The position numbers were made by a program, and so were the translations under genes. Shown here one piece after another: positions 24,397-37,100 of a stretch of DNA of 64,000 bases (the stretch's first letter is position 1; the number at the start of each line of letters is the position of its first letter). The notes below the pieces were generated by a model, which saw only the letters and a program-made list of their open reading frames with translations, ran no database searches and was not told the DNA's origin. The DNA comes from Sorghum bicolor. Its lineage: Eukaryota > Streptophyta > Magnoliopsida > Poales > Poaceae. The DNA lies in contig NC_012878.2 in NCBI RefSeq assembly GCF_000003195.3, positions 6,576,462 to 6,640,461 on the forward strand. Direction: 5' to 3'.

Positions 24397-25323
24397 TCAA
24401 CGAGATCTGCAATATTTATTATAGACATATGCATCGACAACCGCTCTTTTAAAGTTTTTATAAATAGAAAAGAAGAGAGGGTTGGAGATCTTAAATGTGA
24501 TAAGGATGGAGAGACTAATTGATTGGAGAGATGTTTTATATGAGCAAGGACTGGGTAAGGTATTTATGAAATAACTTCCATGCTCACTGTTGTTTCTCTC
24601 ATTCTCAAACTCCAAGGATGATTCTTCATGAATGCTAAAAATTCCTCTAGGATTGTCTCTCAAGTTTGTTTTATCTATCCATTCAATGGTGATAGCACAT
24701 GGATTTTTAATGCCCTCTAGCCATTGATGTTGCTCTTCTCGATCCTCCTTCTTATGCAGGGGATGTCTAGAGAAATTCATAGGATTATCGGGAGGTTCAA
24801 GAGAAAAAGCATAGTAGAATTTATTAAGCTCAAGGATGGGATGGATAGCCGAATCATGGGATTGAAATGTTTGGAAATCGGCTATTGAAACTTCCTCTCC
24901 TTGTATGGGAGATGATTCCTTCTCTATCTCTAAGATTTTTCTATGAAGACTAGTACAAGAAGGATGTCCACAAATGAAGACATACCTTCCTTTACTAATA
25001 GATAAAGAAAGAAGGACTCTACCAAAGGTTATATGATTAAGACCAATGTGAAAATATCTAGGAAAAACATGGTCTTGTAGGGCTAGGTCTAAACCAGAAT
25101 TTATAGAAAGATTAACAGATTCCCTAGGTGTAGCTAAAAGTGCATTATCTTTTTGATTAAAAGATAGGACCTCAGCTATAGAAAAGGGTTGGTTTTGACC
25201 TATTGCAATCAACTCCGGACACAGATCATAATTAGGGGCAGGACGTGTTGACTCCCATGGTCTATGGTTGGTCTCCGAAGGTGCAAAGAATTTAATAATA
25301 GGTATGGAATTTGAGTTATCCAT
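24397..25323 (-). CDS. Retrotransposon gag-position ORF, family not recognised
   Basis: The first ATG after the primer site (25323; MDNSNSIPIIKFFAPSE) opens a frame of about 308 residues to 24397. The frame is also open upstream into the LTR, but that part is hydrophobic and unlikely to be translated. I see no CCHC zinc knuckle, no transmembrane segment and no catalytic motif. Segments such as PRYFHIGLNHITFGR and WLEGIKNPCAITIEWIDKT suggest a conserved folded protein. By position it should be gag or a gag replacement. Confidence 0.5.
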   Translation of the reverse strand: MDNSNSIPIIKFFAPSETNHRPWESTRPAPNYDLCPELIAIGQNQPFSIAEVLSFNQKDNALLATPRESVNLSINSGLDLALQDHVFPRYFHIGLNHITFGRVLLSLSISKGRYVFICGHPSCTSLHRKILEIEKESSPIQGEEVSIADFQTFQSHDSAIHPILELNKFYYAFSLEPPDNPMNFSRHPLHKKEDREEQHQWLEGIKNPCAITIEWIDKTNLRDNPRGIFSIHEESSLEFENERNNSEHGSYFINTLPSPCSYKTSLQSISLSILITFKISNPLFFSIYKNFKRAVVDAYVYNKYCRSR

Positions 25324-25416
25324 AAAGATAAAAATAAAAAGATAAAAGAATAAAAGTATAAAAGTATAATACAAGATAATAGCAAGACTAAAAGTTATCT
25401 CAGCAAACCGTCTTTC

Positions 25417-25434
25417 TCCCCGGCAACGGCGCCA
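25417..25434 (-). other. Primer-binding site
   Basis: TGGCGCCGTTGCCGGGGA on the minus strand, 8 bp from the 5' LTR. The same site with one or two changes is at the left edge of the window (about 71-90). Confidence 0.75.
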
Positions 25435-25442
25435 GAAATGCT

Positions 25443-26656
25443 TGTTGATATTTGGTAACGCAATTAGAAAATGATCCGCAAGCGCACGGATATCGGTGAG
25501 CATTTCACCCGGGAGGTTATCTAGAGTTATCGTATTTATATTTTTACCACTGGGAGAAAGGGTGCATCTGACTAACCAAATCTATTGCTACTATCCCTTT
25601 AGGCTACAAAGAATGTTTCTCGATGTGAGTGATGTATAGAGAAGACTGCAACCGTAGTCTCGTTCTAACCTTGGTAAGGATGATCTACTGTTCTATTGGG
25701 GAGGCTCACGGAATCTAGACAACACAAAGGATGTTCGACCCGCACCTATAAACCTACCCGTCCTGCTAACGAGATGTGATCTGCAAAGGTAACTCGGAAT
25801 TGTCACGTTCCTCGCTACTACCACGGTCCAACTAGTCAGGGGATATCTATGAGTACCCTAGCCTAAACACCACGTTTACGCTAACAAGTGATTACTCTAA
25901 TACTCAACCGGAAGAGGATTAAAGTAAACTCATAAACCAAAGAACAATAAAACAAGAACTTACTAGAAGTCGAATTACTGAAGAATCTTAGAAGCAAGCC
26001 TCGGGTTAGGAGACTTGATCCTGTAGGTACAACTCGGAGTAGACCGCCGGCCTTCCTCCGATCCACACCTCCACTCTATCTCTCTCAATCTAGTAGAAAC
26101 TAGAAGATCTATTTCTACTTTATATTGGTTGCTAAGCCTAAAAAGAAATATTAATTAGAGAAGAGGTTTTCCTTCGAGGGCACCCATCAATCTCTATGAT
26201 AACTTCTTGTCACCTCCAGGGGCCAGAGGGGGTCTCCTTATATAGTCCTCCCCTTCTATGCGTTTTTGGGTCGATAGGCGAGGTGGTACTATGTTATTCT
26301 GGATCCAATAGGTCGGTGGAACGTCGTGTGCGAAGAGAGTCCGGAACGGAGTCCAGAGGTGGGCGGGCGCCCAGGTCCTCAGGGCGGGCGCCCTGGGCCT
26401 GGCCCCTTTCGGGCTCCGCTTCCTTCCCGTGGCTTCTGGAGTCTTCTAGATGGTAGAAAATTGCGCGGTGGGTTGATATCTCTATGTAATCCCGACATGT
26501 GGGCCTTTCTTCCTTATTTCCTGATAACCCCCTGTAGAAATAGACAAACACCAAAACTCGTGGAATTCTGTCAGATAAAACCCTAAGTCTAGATGTTGAT
26601 TTCATTTGGATCCTTTTCTTTGTTTATTTGATAATTAAATTTGATAAACGTCAACA
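25443..26656 (-). repeat. 5' LTR of the retrotransposon
   Basis: Pairs with 18680-19913. A TATATAG sequence (minus strand CTATATAAGG near 26239-26248) could be the LTR promoter. Confidence 0.9.
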
Positions 26657-28154
26657 TCTATCATTAGGAAGTAGCGCTTGCACTTGTACGTTAGGAAGTA
26701 GCGCTTGCACTTGCTCCGGTTAGTAGGCTAAGTTGCTAGTTGAATCATGTTGTTTTGTTAATTTTTGATTTTTTTTATTTCCAGTTTGTTGTGTCTTTAT
26801 TGAAATTTATACGAGCACTTTTATGGTCTAAATTAATGATTTTTTTACCGCAGGTGGCATCTTTAAGTTCTATCCAAATCTGGAGGCGTGCTTCTCAAAA
26901 TGCCGCCCTTGCGCAGGCTTTCATCTGGCCTGCCCCTGCCCCCTTTATTGTGTGTTATATAAATTAATGCATATCCAAAAAGTATGAACTATAAAAAATA
27001 AATGTTTTAGATGCCTGAAATTCAAATGTGTGGTCGTTTTCACAACAGGAGTACATATATCTCTGAATTGTTTACCATGATGAGGCCGTCCTAGTATGCA
27101 ATTTAGGACCTTTATCCTAATTAGGGTTTGAACGATACAAAGCTTGCAGATTTCCTAAAATCATTTATGATGCAGATGTTTCAATTGCGGCATAAGAAAA
27201 TTAGTCTTTGCTTTCTGAATTCTTGGGTTTGCAAATGTAATATTCCAATTGTTGCAGTATGTTTCTATCCTCTCATCTGTTAGAAGTTTCCTTATTCAAA
27301 TTAGTTACACAAGGACAGTATCATTCATTGGGTACCATTTTATTTTTTTTATTATATATGAATTTTGGACCAAATGAAAGTTTTAGGTCTTGGCTGACAG
27401 AGCTCCCTTTGCTCACATCTGTAATCTTCACCAAGATGAGATAGTAACATTATTATTTGTACGGTTTATATAGTTGATCTCCAGGTGTTGTACATTGTGA
27501 TTACGCTCCTGTGGTCCAGAACCTATTTTGTATACATTTATTCACCGGATATATCTTTACTATGAACTAATAACATATTCAGTTACATGTCTCAAGATCT
27601 GATGGCTGTGATTGTGTGGGAAAAACTATATATAATATTGCAGTGCTGCCATGTCTAATTATGAAGCGTATCTCTATAATGCATAAAATAGTTTTTGGTT
27701 TTTAGTCATTAATTGTAGGGTGCCCGAAGGGTGCCTAATGTTATAGTTAAGATTAGAGATCCTAGATCATGGAGCATGTGATGTGATAGATTTCTAGGTA
27801 CACCTTTAATGAAAACTAATATAAGAATACAAGAGTGGTAATATAATCTCAGATGCAGAACAGAAGATTCTACTAGTTAATTTATATTTATATTTATATA
27901 TATATATATATATCAATTTCTTTTTTCTTTATATGTCACTAAATTTTGTCCAACAAGGAGGTCTTGTCGCAAATAGGTCTTTTTTAAAAAGCCATATACA
28001 TGAACAGACATTATATATACACATGCCATGCAACTCAACGCAAAGTTTGAAGCATCTCTAAGCTTCCTTTGTCTTCCCAAGTTAGTAGTCTAAAACTGGT
28101 TAGATCACCTTGGCAAGCTGCACAGACACACACACATGACAAGCTGCATTTAGA
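26657..28154 (-). other. Flank of the array next to the real last exon, with a foreign 1.1-kb segment
   Basis: Positions 26657-26757 and about 27853-28150 match the array unit (GTAGCGCTTGCACTTGCTCC; ATGCAGAACAGAAGATTC). The middle, about 26758-27852, does not match any other unit and replaces about 250 bp of normal unit sequence. No terminal repeats or genes are visible in it. A short direct repeat, GTTAGGAAGTAGCGCTTGCA, occurs twice at about 26662-26710. Confidence 0.5.
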
Positions 28155-31100
28155 TCACCTTGGCCCTGAGAGTTCAATGGCTTGTAGTTCGATTGAATTA
28201 TTGCGTTGGTCATCATCATTATAATTTATGCCAATGCACATAAATTCAGATGACCAATCGGGGTTTGGGTCCTCAATATTTTTTACGGCCTCCCATTTCT
28301 CCGCAACCCTATCTCCTCCTTCTAGCATGTTAACAATTTCAGACATCTTGGGACGGTGGCAAGGTCTGTACATTGTGCAGAGCAAAGCAATCTGCACCAT
28401 CTCCTCCAATTCAGTACTGTTGTAGTCGCTTCTTAGCTTCGAGTCCACAAACAAGCTTAGCTGATTTTGTTCGAGAAGTTCTTTGGCCTGAAACATGAAG
28501 ACACAACTATGTGGGAAGGGAAGTTCATGGTATTGAATGGACAAAAGAAACACATTTGCAAAAATATAGTCCTTTTGAAAAAAAAAACAATGAAATTCCT
28601 TGGAGTGGCGCAGCCACACAGATTCGATCTAGATCAGCTGTTATTGTCTGGTTACTACTGAAGTTGAATACAAAACTTTAGGGAGCAATATATTATGGTT
28701 ACATTAGTATAGACATGGCTTGCATTTAAAAACTGCTGGATGTTATTAGAAAGAAAAAATGACAGAAAATTAAATGTGACGATGGCTGCTGGTTACCGCT
28801 CCAGACTAAGGTCCGGAATGAATGTAGAAAAAAACTATATATGTTTGAGAAAAGTGCAATGCAAGCTATATGCATTATTGTGGTAAACTATAATCGTGTC
28901 ATCTGGAGTTGCATATTGTCTAAATTCAAGTTAAATGGTGGCATTATTCAGAAACACATGTTTAGTTATATTAAGCTTAAAGAGTTCAAATCAGATTTTT
29001 AGGAAATACACGATATATTTTACTAAGCACCAGCTTTCTTGGTAGCTTAAGTTTTATATGGACCATATTTTCCTTCCAAGGAGTTTATGATTATCTTCCA
29101 TTCTTTACACATAAAAGCAAACTCAAACTACATAAAACTCAGATATGTATATGGCCCTTTGCATCCAAGATGTCTACGTCTTCTTTAGTGTAGAGGCTGA
29201 AAGTTGCACATCTATTATTATGTCAGACACAATCAGTTTATATGACTCTGGTGCTATAATTTGTCAGCAGAGGTATGTACAAAAAAATAGCTGGAGTATG
29301 GAAGCAATCAGGTATGTAGAACAAAATGCAAAATACAGATACTTGAATTTATTTCTTCCGTCGTTCCAAATTATAGTTCACTTTGGCTTTTTCTAAGTAA
29401 AACTTCTCTAATTGGGACCAAGTTTTTGGAAATATATATTAATATCTACAAGTTCATGGAGAATTTAGTAAAGCTATATAATTTGATGTGTTCTAGATAT
29501 TGATATATTTTCATATTAGCTTGGTCAATGTTAGGGAAGTTTCACTTAGGACAAACCAAAATGAACTATAATTTGTAATGGAGGGAGAGTAACTTAAAAT
29601 GGTTATTGATTTTCCTTCTAATGAAATGCTTCAACATCATCTAACTTATATGCTCTTTAACCATTTATCTTCAAATGCCTCTAACATGGGTGCCCAAATA
29701 TTATTTATGCCTATAAACATATTGGACCTTTCCTATGCAAGTGACCTAAAGGAAACAACTCTTTCTTTAAAAATTAATCCAGTAAAAAACTAAATTTGAA
29801 CTTAGACATATATAACAAGAAATAGTATTTACCAATTCACGAATTCCTCCCTTCTCGTATTCATTCTCATGAAGCTCCAGCGTCACTCGACCAGTGACTA
29901 ATTCCATCAAAAAGAGTCCAAAGCAAAAGACATCAGTCTTCTCCGAAGTGTGGCCAGACTTTAAATACTCTGGTGGTATGCGCCCAAGTGTTCCACGCAC
30001 TGATGTGATAACATGGGACATCCAATGATCTAGAAGTTTTGCCAATCCAAAATCCGCAACAACTGCTTCAAGATATTCATCCAGCAGAACATTGCAGGCC
30101 TTGATATCACGATGGATTATCTTAGGATCACATTGTTCATGCAAATAAAGCAGTCCCTGCGACGCACCAAGGGCTATCCTCTTTCTCCTTGGCCAGTCTA
30201 AGGTTGGTTCCCCATTAACACATTCTGACAAAAGTAAAGGAGAAAACTCAGCTGGATTTGCTTCAAAAAGGGAAAAACCTCGGAATATAATGCCTTCAAT
30301 GCATTAGACTAAACAATTTAAAGGAGAGCCTATATTATGTTATGTTCAACTTGTTGTTTTAGCAATTGTTAACCGTGTATCAGATTGACTGAGCCCATTT
30401 CACAAAAATGGATGCAATGGAAACTTTAATATTATACAAATAGGATGGTTGAAACTGCCTTGAACTGGGTGTGTTATCTTTTGATGGAAAAACTAGAATC
30501 ATGCCTATATGAAGAAGATGTACATGATTAACAAAGCTGAAAATATGCATTTCTCCGTCAGAAAGTCCAATGGTAGGTGATCGGAGTATATTGATTACCA
30601 TTAATATAATATTTTTCTTAAATTGTTTCACAAAATCACCATCTGCAACATACATATTTAATTAACGTTATTTCTAAGAACAATATATATTGGTCAGAGT
30701 TTTTCCTGAGACGAAGTCTATATCCTAAATTACAAAGTAAAGTGAATTGGTGAAACCTTCACATGATTCACAACCAGAAATTTCAACTACTCCTAGTGAT
30801 GTGGGGTTCTCCTAGTGTTTTAGCATTCAAAATCTAGTATAAACTTTCCCTACTAAGTGCCTCCTAGTGAGGATTCCCTAGTGCTATGACTAATGCTAGT
30901 GTTTTATTACTCATTAGAAACACTACAAGAACTCCACTATTTTGGTAGTGATTACTGAAAAGAATTGTTGTTTTTTTATTTTTACCCTCATGAGATTCTC
31001 AATATGAAGGTGCAACTATTCATGCATGGGATAGAAGAGCATGAAGTACAATACTAACCTTTTAATTTAGAAGCGACAGTTCCATTTGGCATGTAGGGAT

Positions 31101-34100
31101 ACACAAGAAGCCTTTCATTATTTGCAATGCAAAACCCAGTAAGGTGAAGGAGATTACGATGGACAGCCAAGCTTATCACTTCAATTTCTGTGTGGAATTG
31201 ACCATCCCCAATAACTGAATCACGATCCTTCAGTCTTTTAACAGCAACAGTTGTGCCATCCAAATCACCCTTGTATACTATTCCATATCCTCCCTCTCCC
31301 AAAATATTTTTTTGGCTGAAGTTATTGGTAGCCTTTCTGATCTCCTTAAACTTGTACTGCTTCAGATGGCCAAGACAACCTTTTGGGTCATGCTGAACTG
31401 AAACTATGAACATGTATAAATTATCAGGTACAAGAGTGCATTATGGAGAAAATGGGTTACTAATTACTTATATAGGGTAATTAATATATGTTCTAAAAAA
31501 AGGGCAAATGTCAAAGTTAAATCGAAAACCATAAACATGGATCTTTCAAAAAAAAAAACATAACCATGAACTGCAGTGTTAGTTGTCTAGAAAAAACATG
31601 AACATCACATCATTATAGGAAGGAATTCATATCACAAAATGAAATGAACAATGCAAACAAAATTCTAATAGCGAGAGGATATGAAAACACAATGTATTTC
31701 ACAATGAGTAAAAAGAATCCTTATATTGCAAAAGTCTAAACATGTTGGTCAATATGGATAGCAGGTATATATATACGATCCTTGATTCCTGAAAAAAAAA
31801 GGATCACCGAGGAAATCATCATGGAGTTTATACTTTATGCAAACATGTTGAAAACATGAATATATTTCCATCGAATCTAAAATAATATGTGTCGGCTGCT
31901 AGATCTTGTATACAACAGTCAATTCCTCCCTTTTTATAATACATTCACCTTCCTGCCGCCTTACAGCACTGCCACCCTCATAAAAAAGACTTGATCAAGG
32001 GGAAAGAGGTCCCCTTGACTTCAGTCTTAAAGAAGGGGCCCATCGAACTCGGAACAGCAGGAACCTCACGTGTACATGCTTCTTTGGTAGGCACGGACCC
32101 TTCTATGCAGTTTCAATAGGGAGGTGGGCACACTACCATGCAGCACCAGGGATCAAACCATGGTGGGGAGCCCTACACCTCGGGTCCTCAACTACGGCAC
32201 CATCAATGCGTCTACGCACTGCCACCCTCATCCAAACCAAAACACTTCTCTTTCCACCTAACATATTATGTTCAAAGCCTTGGTGCTCCTTTGTTATGCT
32301 CACCCCACCTCGCTGCCATCTTCTCCCTAGCCTCCTCCGTGTCCTTTCAAGCCCCTATGGCCAATCAATACTAGAGAGGCCCCTTCAACCCACCTCCTAT
32401 TAAACATATATAACTCGATATTCTGAATCGCCAGTAGCCACTCCATTTAAATGAACCTCACTTGCTTGTGATTGGATAAACCACCACCACTGCACAGCTA
32501 GATGCCTCACATACGGCTACACTAAATTTACCGAACTTAGGTAGGAAACATGTATACATATAAATCCAGATTGAAAATAAAATTAACTCAAGTCTTGTCT
32601 TTTAAAAAATATTGCTAAAAGATCATAAAATAACTTTGAAGTTCTTGTGTTATAAAAGTTAAGTGATATAGACAATAATATTTTGTCTGAATATATATAG
32701 TTCATAGCCAAATTGACAAGTTATTCATATGTTTCATGAATTCCTCTCTGTACGACCACAAGACCCATATTAGCCTTAATCTTGTCCTAGAGTTTGCTAA
32801 TGTTGACTTGTGGGTAACGCGCATGCATATATAGGAAAGCAAGGCCCTAGCCCAAAAAGCTCACTCATATTTTAGCGACACATAGTTTTTTCTCTCAAAC
32901 ACATTCTCTTAAATCAAAACACATAAGAGTTACATTATCTACTTTCCCTTTTTTTTGCTTTTGGGAATCCCATGTTAATCTAACTCAAGTACAACTCATT
33001 AAAGTAAAGAATATAAAATTTCATGTTTGGAATTGCATTACAAAGAAAGTACTACTTTTTAAGTTTGAGACTCAAAGGAATTCTTAAAAGCTAATCTAAA
33101 ATATTGCAATAAATTAAAACAAGTCTAGGAATAGACATACCGTATAGTCTAGTTCGCACCACACACCGTAGTTTCACCCATACATGTTTCATGAGTCTAC
33201 CACTCACCTTTGTAGATTTGGTAATCCTAAATCCAAGAACCAAACTCATCTTCTCACAAGGTAGAGATACCAAACATCTTGGTCAACTTTTATCAGTGGT
33301 TAACCATGTTTTAAATAGCGAGCTAAGGCCAAGGTGTTTAGCGTTTTATAAACCGTAATTAGCGTACTTTAGCGGCAAAATTGTGCATGAACGCAAATAG
33401 CGGCACAATTTTTTTCAAGCTATTTGGGGCTATAGCGGCAAAAATAGCGGGCTATTTTTTTCCATGGTGGTTAATAATCTTCGTAGTTTCAATCATATAT
33501 TGAAATTTGGCTAAGTTGTGTTCCAAAAATATAACTCCTTGAACAAAGACTGCATCTAGACTTTGGTGAAGGAGAAAGGTTCTTTCTATAAAACAAAAAG
33601 AGGATCCTCAACATTTTGTATTATGGTATATATCTTCGTTGTTGTGCCAACAAGCTAGTAGCCATGCTAGTTTTGGCCCACCTAGTATTATTTGTGTCAA
33701 AAACATGCATGCCCTCCTTCTATTGCAAATTGGTCTATAGCCTAATGGTCACAAGATCCTTAGTGTAGCACCTTAGGTATTGCGTTCGACTCACCATGGG
33801 AGCGAATTTAAACATGACTAGGGTTAAAAACACTCAATGTCGGTTGTGACCTTGAGATAGATGTGTAACCATCGGGAGATGCTTTTAGCGAGATGCACAT
33901 GGACATAGACATGTGTCCTACGCATTCGGTGACATGTCCAGTAGCTGACCTCTAGGGTTTTTCTCAGTGTTCGTGCGAGAAGCTTCTTCTTAATGCAATG
34001 TTGTGGGAGCGATCTTTCACCCATAAGTTCAGTTTTTTTATAACCTCGTATTTTTAATGACACACTATTGTGATCATGATTAGACTCCTTACCCTTGTTG

Positions 34101-37100
34101 ATCATCCGTGAAATAAGGCAACAAGCTTGCGCTACTATTCCTCATATGACCCACTTGGCAATAAGCAACTATTGATCTATGGAAATGTGACCTTCCATGT
34201 ATAGCATGTATGTTGCAGTTTTATGTAATCCGAACCCATGCAATCTAGTACTACAATGTGTAATTGTTATCCTTTAGAATGACTTTATTATTACCATAAA
34301 CCTATATTTTCCATGGCTTCAAGCTTAAACATTAGTTCTATGTTTCCACCTCATGTGTCCCTCCTCATTGCATTGGCTAACCCACCACAACCCTTGCCAC
34401 TACATCATCATCGTCCTCCGACTTATGGCTCCTCCAAATCTAGCTTCCATACTCTTCAATACCAATGTGTGTTAGCACATTCCTTTCATCTTTACCCAGT
34501 ATCCTCCTAGGGACCGTATAGTGCGGCTCCCGCACTAGAGTGGGCAAAGTAGCACCAAATGAGATTGTGTGGAGGAGCGGTTTTTGCCCTCCCATGTGAG
34601 GAGCTAGAGCTATTTTTGTGCCCGGAGCCAGAGTGCCAAAAACTAGCTCCACCTATAGGGCTCTGACTCCTTCAATGGAGCATATCATGTGGACCCGCAA
34701 TAAACATGGCCCTAGTTACTCTTGATAGCATGAGCTCTTGAAGATCCCAATCAAAATTCGATTGATATGTAGCACATCGAGGGCACATCTCCACCAGTCG
34801 CGCCAACCATCCTACATGACCTAGGTGGCACCCAATTTATTCGGTGCACTTGAGCGCTCTATGGATCCATCTTCATAGCACACTTTGCTACCTTCATCAC
34901 CCTTGATGTCATTTAGGATATCAAGGTTTTTTCAATCAATTAAGGGGAGATATCCTACCTACTTTTTATTGAGCCAATGAAATTGGTTGTACATTACAAG
35001 ATGTTGCCCAGCGTACTGGGAGACAAGAGCAGGGAGAGGGGAGAAGCAAAGGTAGAGATTACAATTCTAAGAGACGGTTCTGGACATAAGTTGACTAGGT
35101 ACAAATGAGCACTCTTGAATCTAACAGCCTTGGAGTAGAGATCTTTTGTCGCTTTGTGTAGGCCGTGGTGATGTCCTCCGAGTTAAAGTTGAGCGTGTTC
35201 CGAAACTTCTAAATATGCCAGATGACAACGAGCATAAGTCCATCTTGATAAATGCACAAACTATCATTGATTTGCTAGGTGAGCTTCTAATCCCCCGACA
35301 ATATCTGAAGGGAGTCCCAAACCTTCCACGCCCTTGGGCAGCTTTCTTCATTGTAGAATAACAAGAATGCATTCTAGAATAACAAGACTCTCATGCCTTG
35401 ATTAAATTTCAAAAACATGGCCCAAGGTGGATCACCAACATTTATCCTTGTGAAATACAGTACAAAATTGAAGTGCCACCCTATCATCATGCTCCTTGAT
35501 GGCCTAAATGAGAATATGCACTAAGTGGCATCCATAATCAAGATGAATATGCCACCACCATCTTTCCTTAAGGCATGATCGTTGCTTCTCTTCGAAGAAG
35601 ATGGCCTCAAATCTCTAACCCATCATGGTTGCTGCGCGGGTCATTTGAAATAAACATCCCCAAGTCCCCCTCATCTATTGGATCTAACTCTAGTGGATCA
35701 AGAGTTGGATGTTGGGGTAAACCGAAAGGCAAGGTCCTTGTGGCTCCAATAGAAGAAATATGCATGCCTTCTTCGAGAACCCCAACCAACCAGCTTCTCC
35801 CTCTTTAATCTATGGAATGGGACACTCAGATGTGGTTAATGGCCATGCCTCCCCCTTAGCTCTATTCCTCTTGGCATCCTTTGTTGAGCCATATTTTTGT
35901 CATGGTAGATGACGACATCCAACACACCATTCCTCGGTGCCGCATCTTCCCTAATGCCACCGGGTCATTGCTACCATTGACAACACTCATTCTTGCACCA
36001 TTAATATCACCATCCTAGGACCAATCCTCCCTAAACCAAGCGATGAACACCATAGCCCTACAAGGCGGTGCCTTAGAATAAACCTCGAAACTCCATCAAG
36101 TTATGTTATTTAGTTGGCTATCCGATTAAGAGTTTTGGATTGACACAATAATTTCTTGCCTTTCTTTCTGTACAATCAAGAATGATGATTAAGTAAACAA
36201 ATAGTAGTCAAAATAAATGGGTTGCAAATCTTAATTATCTTAGAAACATATCATCATGGATTGGCGATTTCAAAAGTCGAGTGAGTCTACGCTCCCACAT
36301 ACCATCAATTGACAGAACCTCTTGGAACCAAGGGGCGTGATCAACGATGAGACCGAGGAGTATTGATATAATCTTCAGGAAAATAAGCCATAAAACAATA
36401 AAGGAAAACAACAACAAAAATCCAGAATATATATGGGCTCCAATATAATTTCCCATATCTATTGAATGGGAGTATTATGATATGTGTCTATCTATAAACT
36501 GTCCATACAACAATGAAATATTTTTATTTCTAAACAAATTTCTTATGCAATGGCAAACATGTTAATAAGAAGATAGAGCTGGATGATCCCAGCATATGTA
36601 ACACTAGGATCCTCATCTGCAATGTGAGACATGAATCTGTCAACCCCTTTTTCAGATTAATGTTCCCAAAGTTCAACAGATCTAAACACGTATATAGCAT
36701 TTGAAGAAAAAATATTACCATCTGCAACTGCAAAGACTCGCTCACGCTGACGCTTTCGCCAAAACAGGACAGCTCCAGCCACAATGGCAACCAGTAAACA
36801 ACCAATTCCTATGCATAGTAGGAGGATAAAAATGTTTTTACTCATGCCCTGGGAATCCTCTGGAGGAAAAAAAATTGTGGTGAGCACACATACTCACAAG
36901 AAAAATATGGTCAACTGAGTTAGTTAACTTTACTAAAATGAAATTGGAAGTGTCCAGAATTGGACACTGAACAACCTTCTTTGCCATCCTTTGGGCCTAC
37001 GGGGGGAGCAATTGACTCTGAGCCGATATCACTTAGGAATGGATTACCTTCGAAACTATTTAGGCATAATAGATTAAGGAAATCAGAAAGGAGGAAAACC

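Larger units (their letters stand above)
18680..26656 (-). mobile_element. Complete LTR retrotransposon, apparently non-autonomous (8.0 kb)
   Basis: Two LTRs (18680-19913, 1234 bp; 25443-26656, 1214 bp) start TGTTGATATT and end GTCAACA. The 5-bp target TCTAT is duplicated at 18675-18679 and 26657-26661. On the minus strand the primer site TGGCGCCGTTGCCGGGGA lies at 25417-25434, 8 bp inside the right LTR. A polypurine tract AGCTTGGGGGAGTT abuts the left LTR (19914-19927). The element therefore runs from right to left. The 5.5-kb interior holds one long gag-position ORF and two retropepsin-like segments, but I see no reverse transcriptase, RNase H or integrase, so it probably depends on a Ty3/gypsy relative. 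It is inserted in a unit of the kinase-exon array. Confidence 0.9.
4106..28529 (-). repeat. Tandem array of the receptor-kinase last exon, about 0.9-kb units
   Basis: Twelve copies of one unit lie on the same strand as, and downstream of, the LRR receptor kinase at 28155-38577. Each unit holds, in minus-strand order, about 40 bp of the end of intron 10 (GTTCATAG to ACATG), the last exon, a TG microsatellite, and about 500 bp of non-coding sequence with a TA run and blocks such as GCACATGTTAGGAAG. The exon copies start at 4603, 5488, 6331, 10618, 10960, 11806, 13297, 14214, 15116, 16006, 17531 and 18317; the spacing is 0.79-0.93 kb once inserted transposons are subtracted. The intact exon (28155-28487) is the thirteenth. 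The array is interrupted by mobile elements at 6653-10466, 11904-12514, 16176-16763 and 18680-26656. Confidence 0.9.

Noticed and set aside
24397..25503. Frame of the gag-position ORF starting in the LTR (368 codons)
   Set aside because: The first 60 codons cross the LTR boundary and primer site and encode a low-complexity hydrophobic run. The ATG at 25323 is the reasonable start.
36235..36805. Hydrophobic minus-strand ORFs next to exon 8 of the receptor kinase
   Set aside because: One overlaps exon 8 in another frame and the other lies in intron 8. The receptor's transmembrane segment is already accounted for by exon 8.
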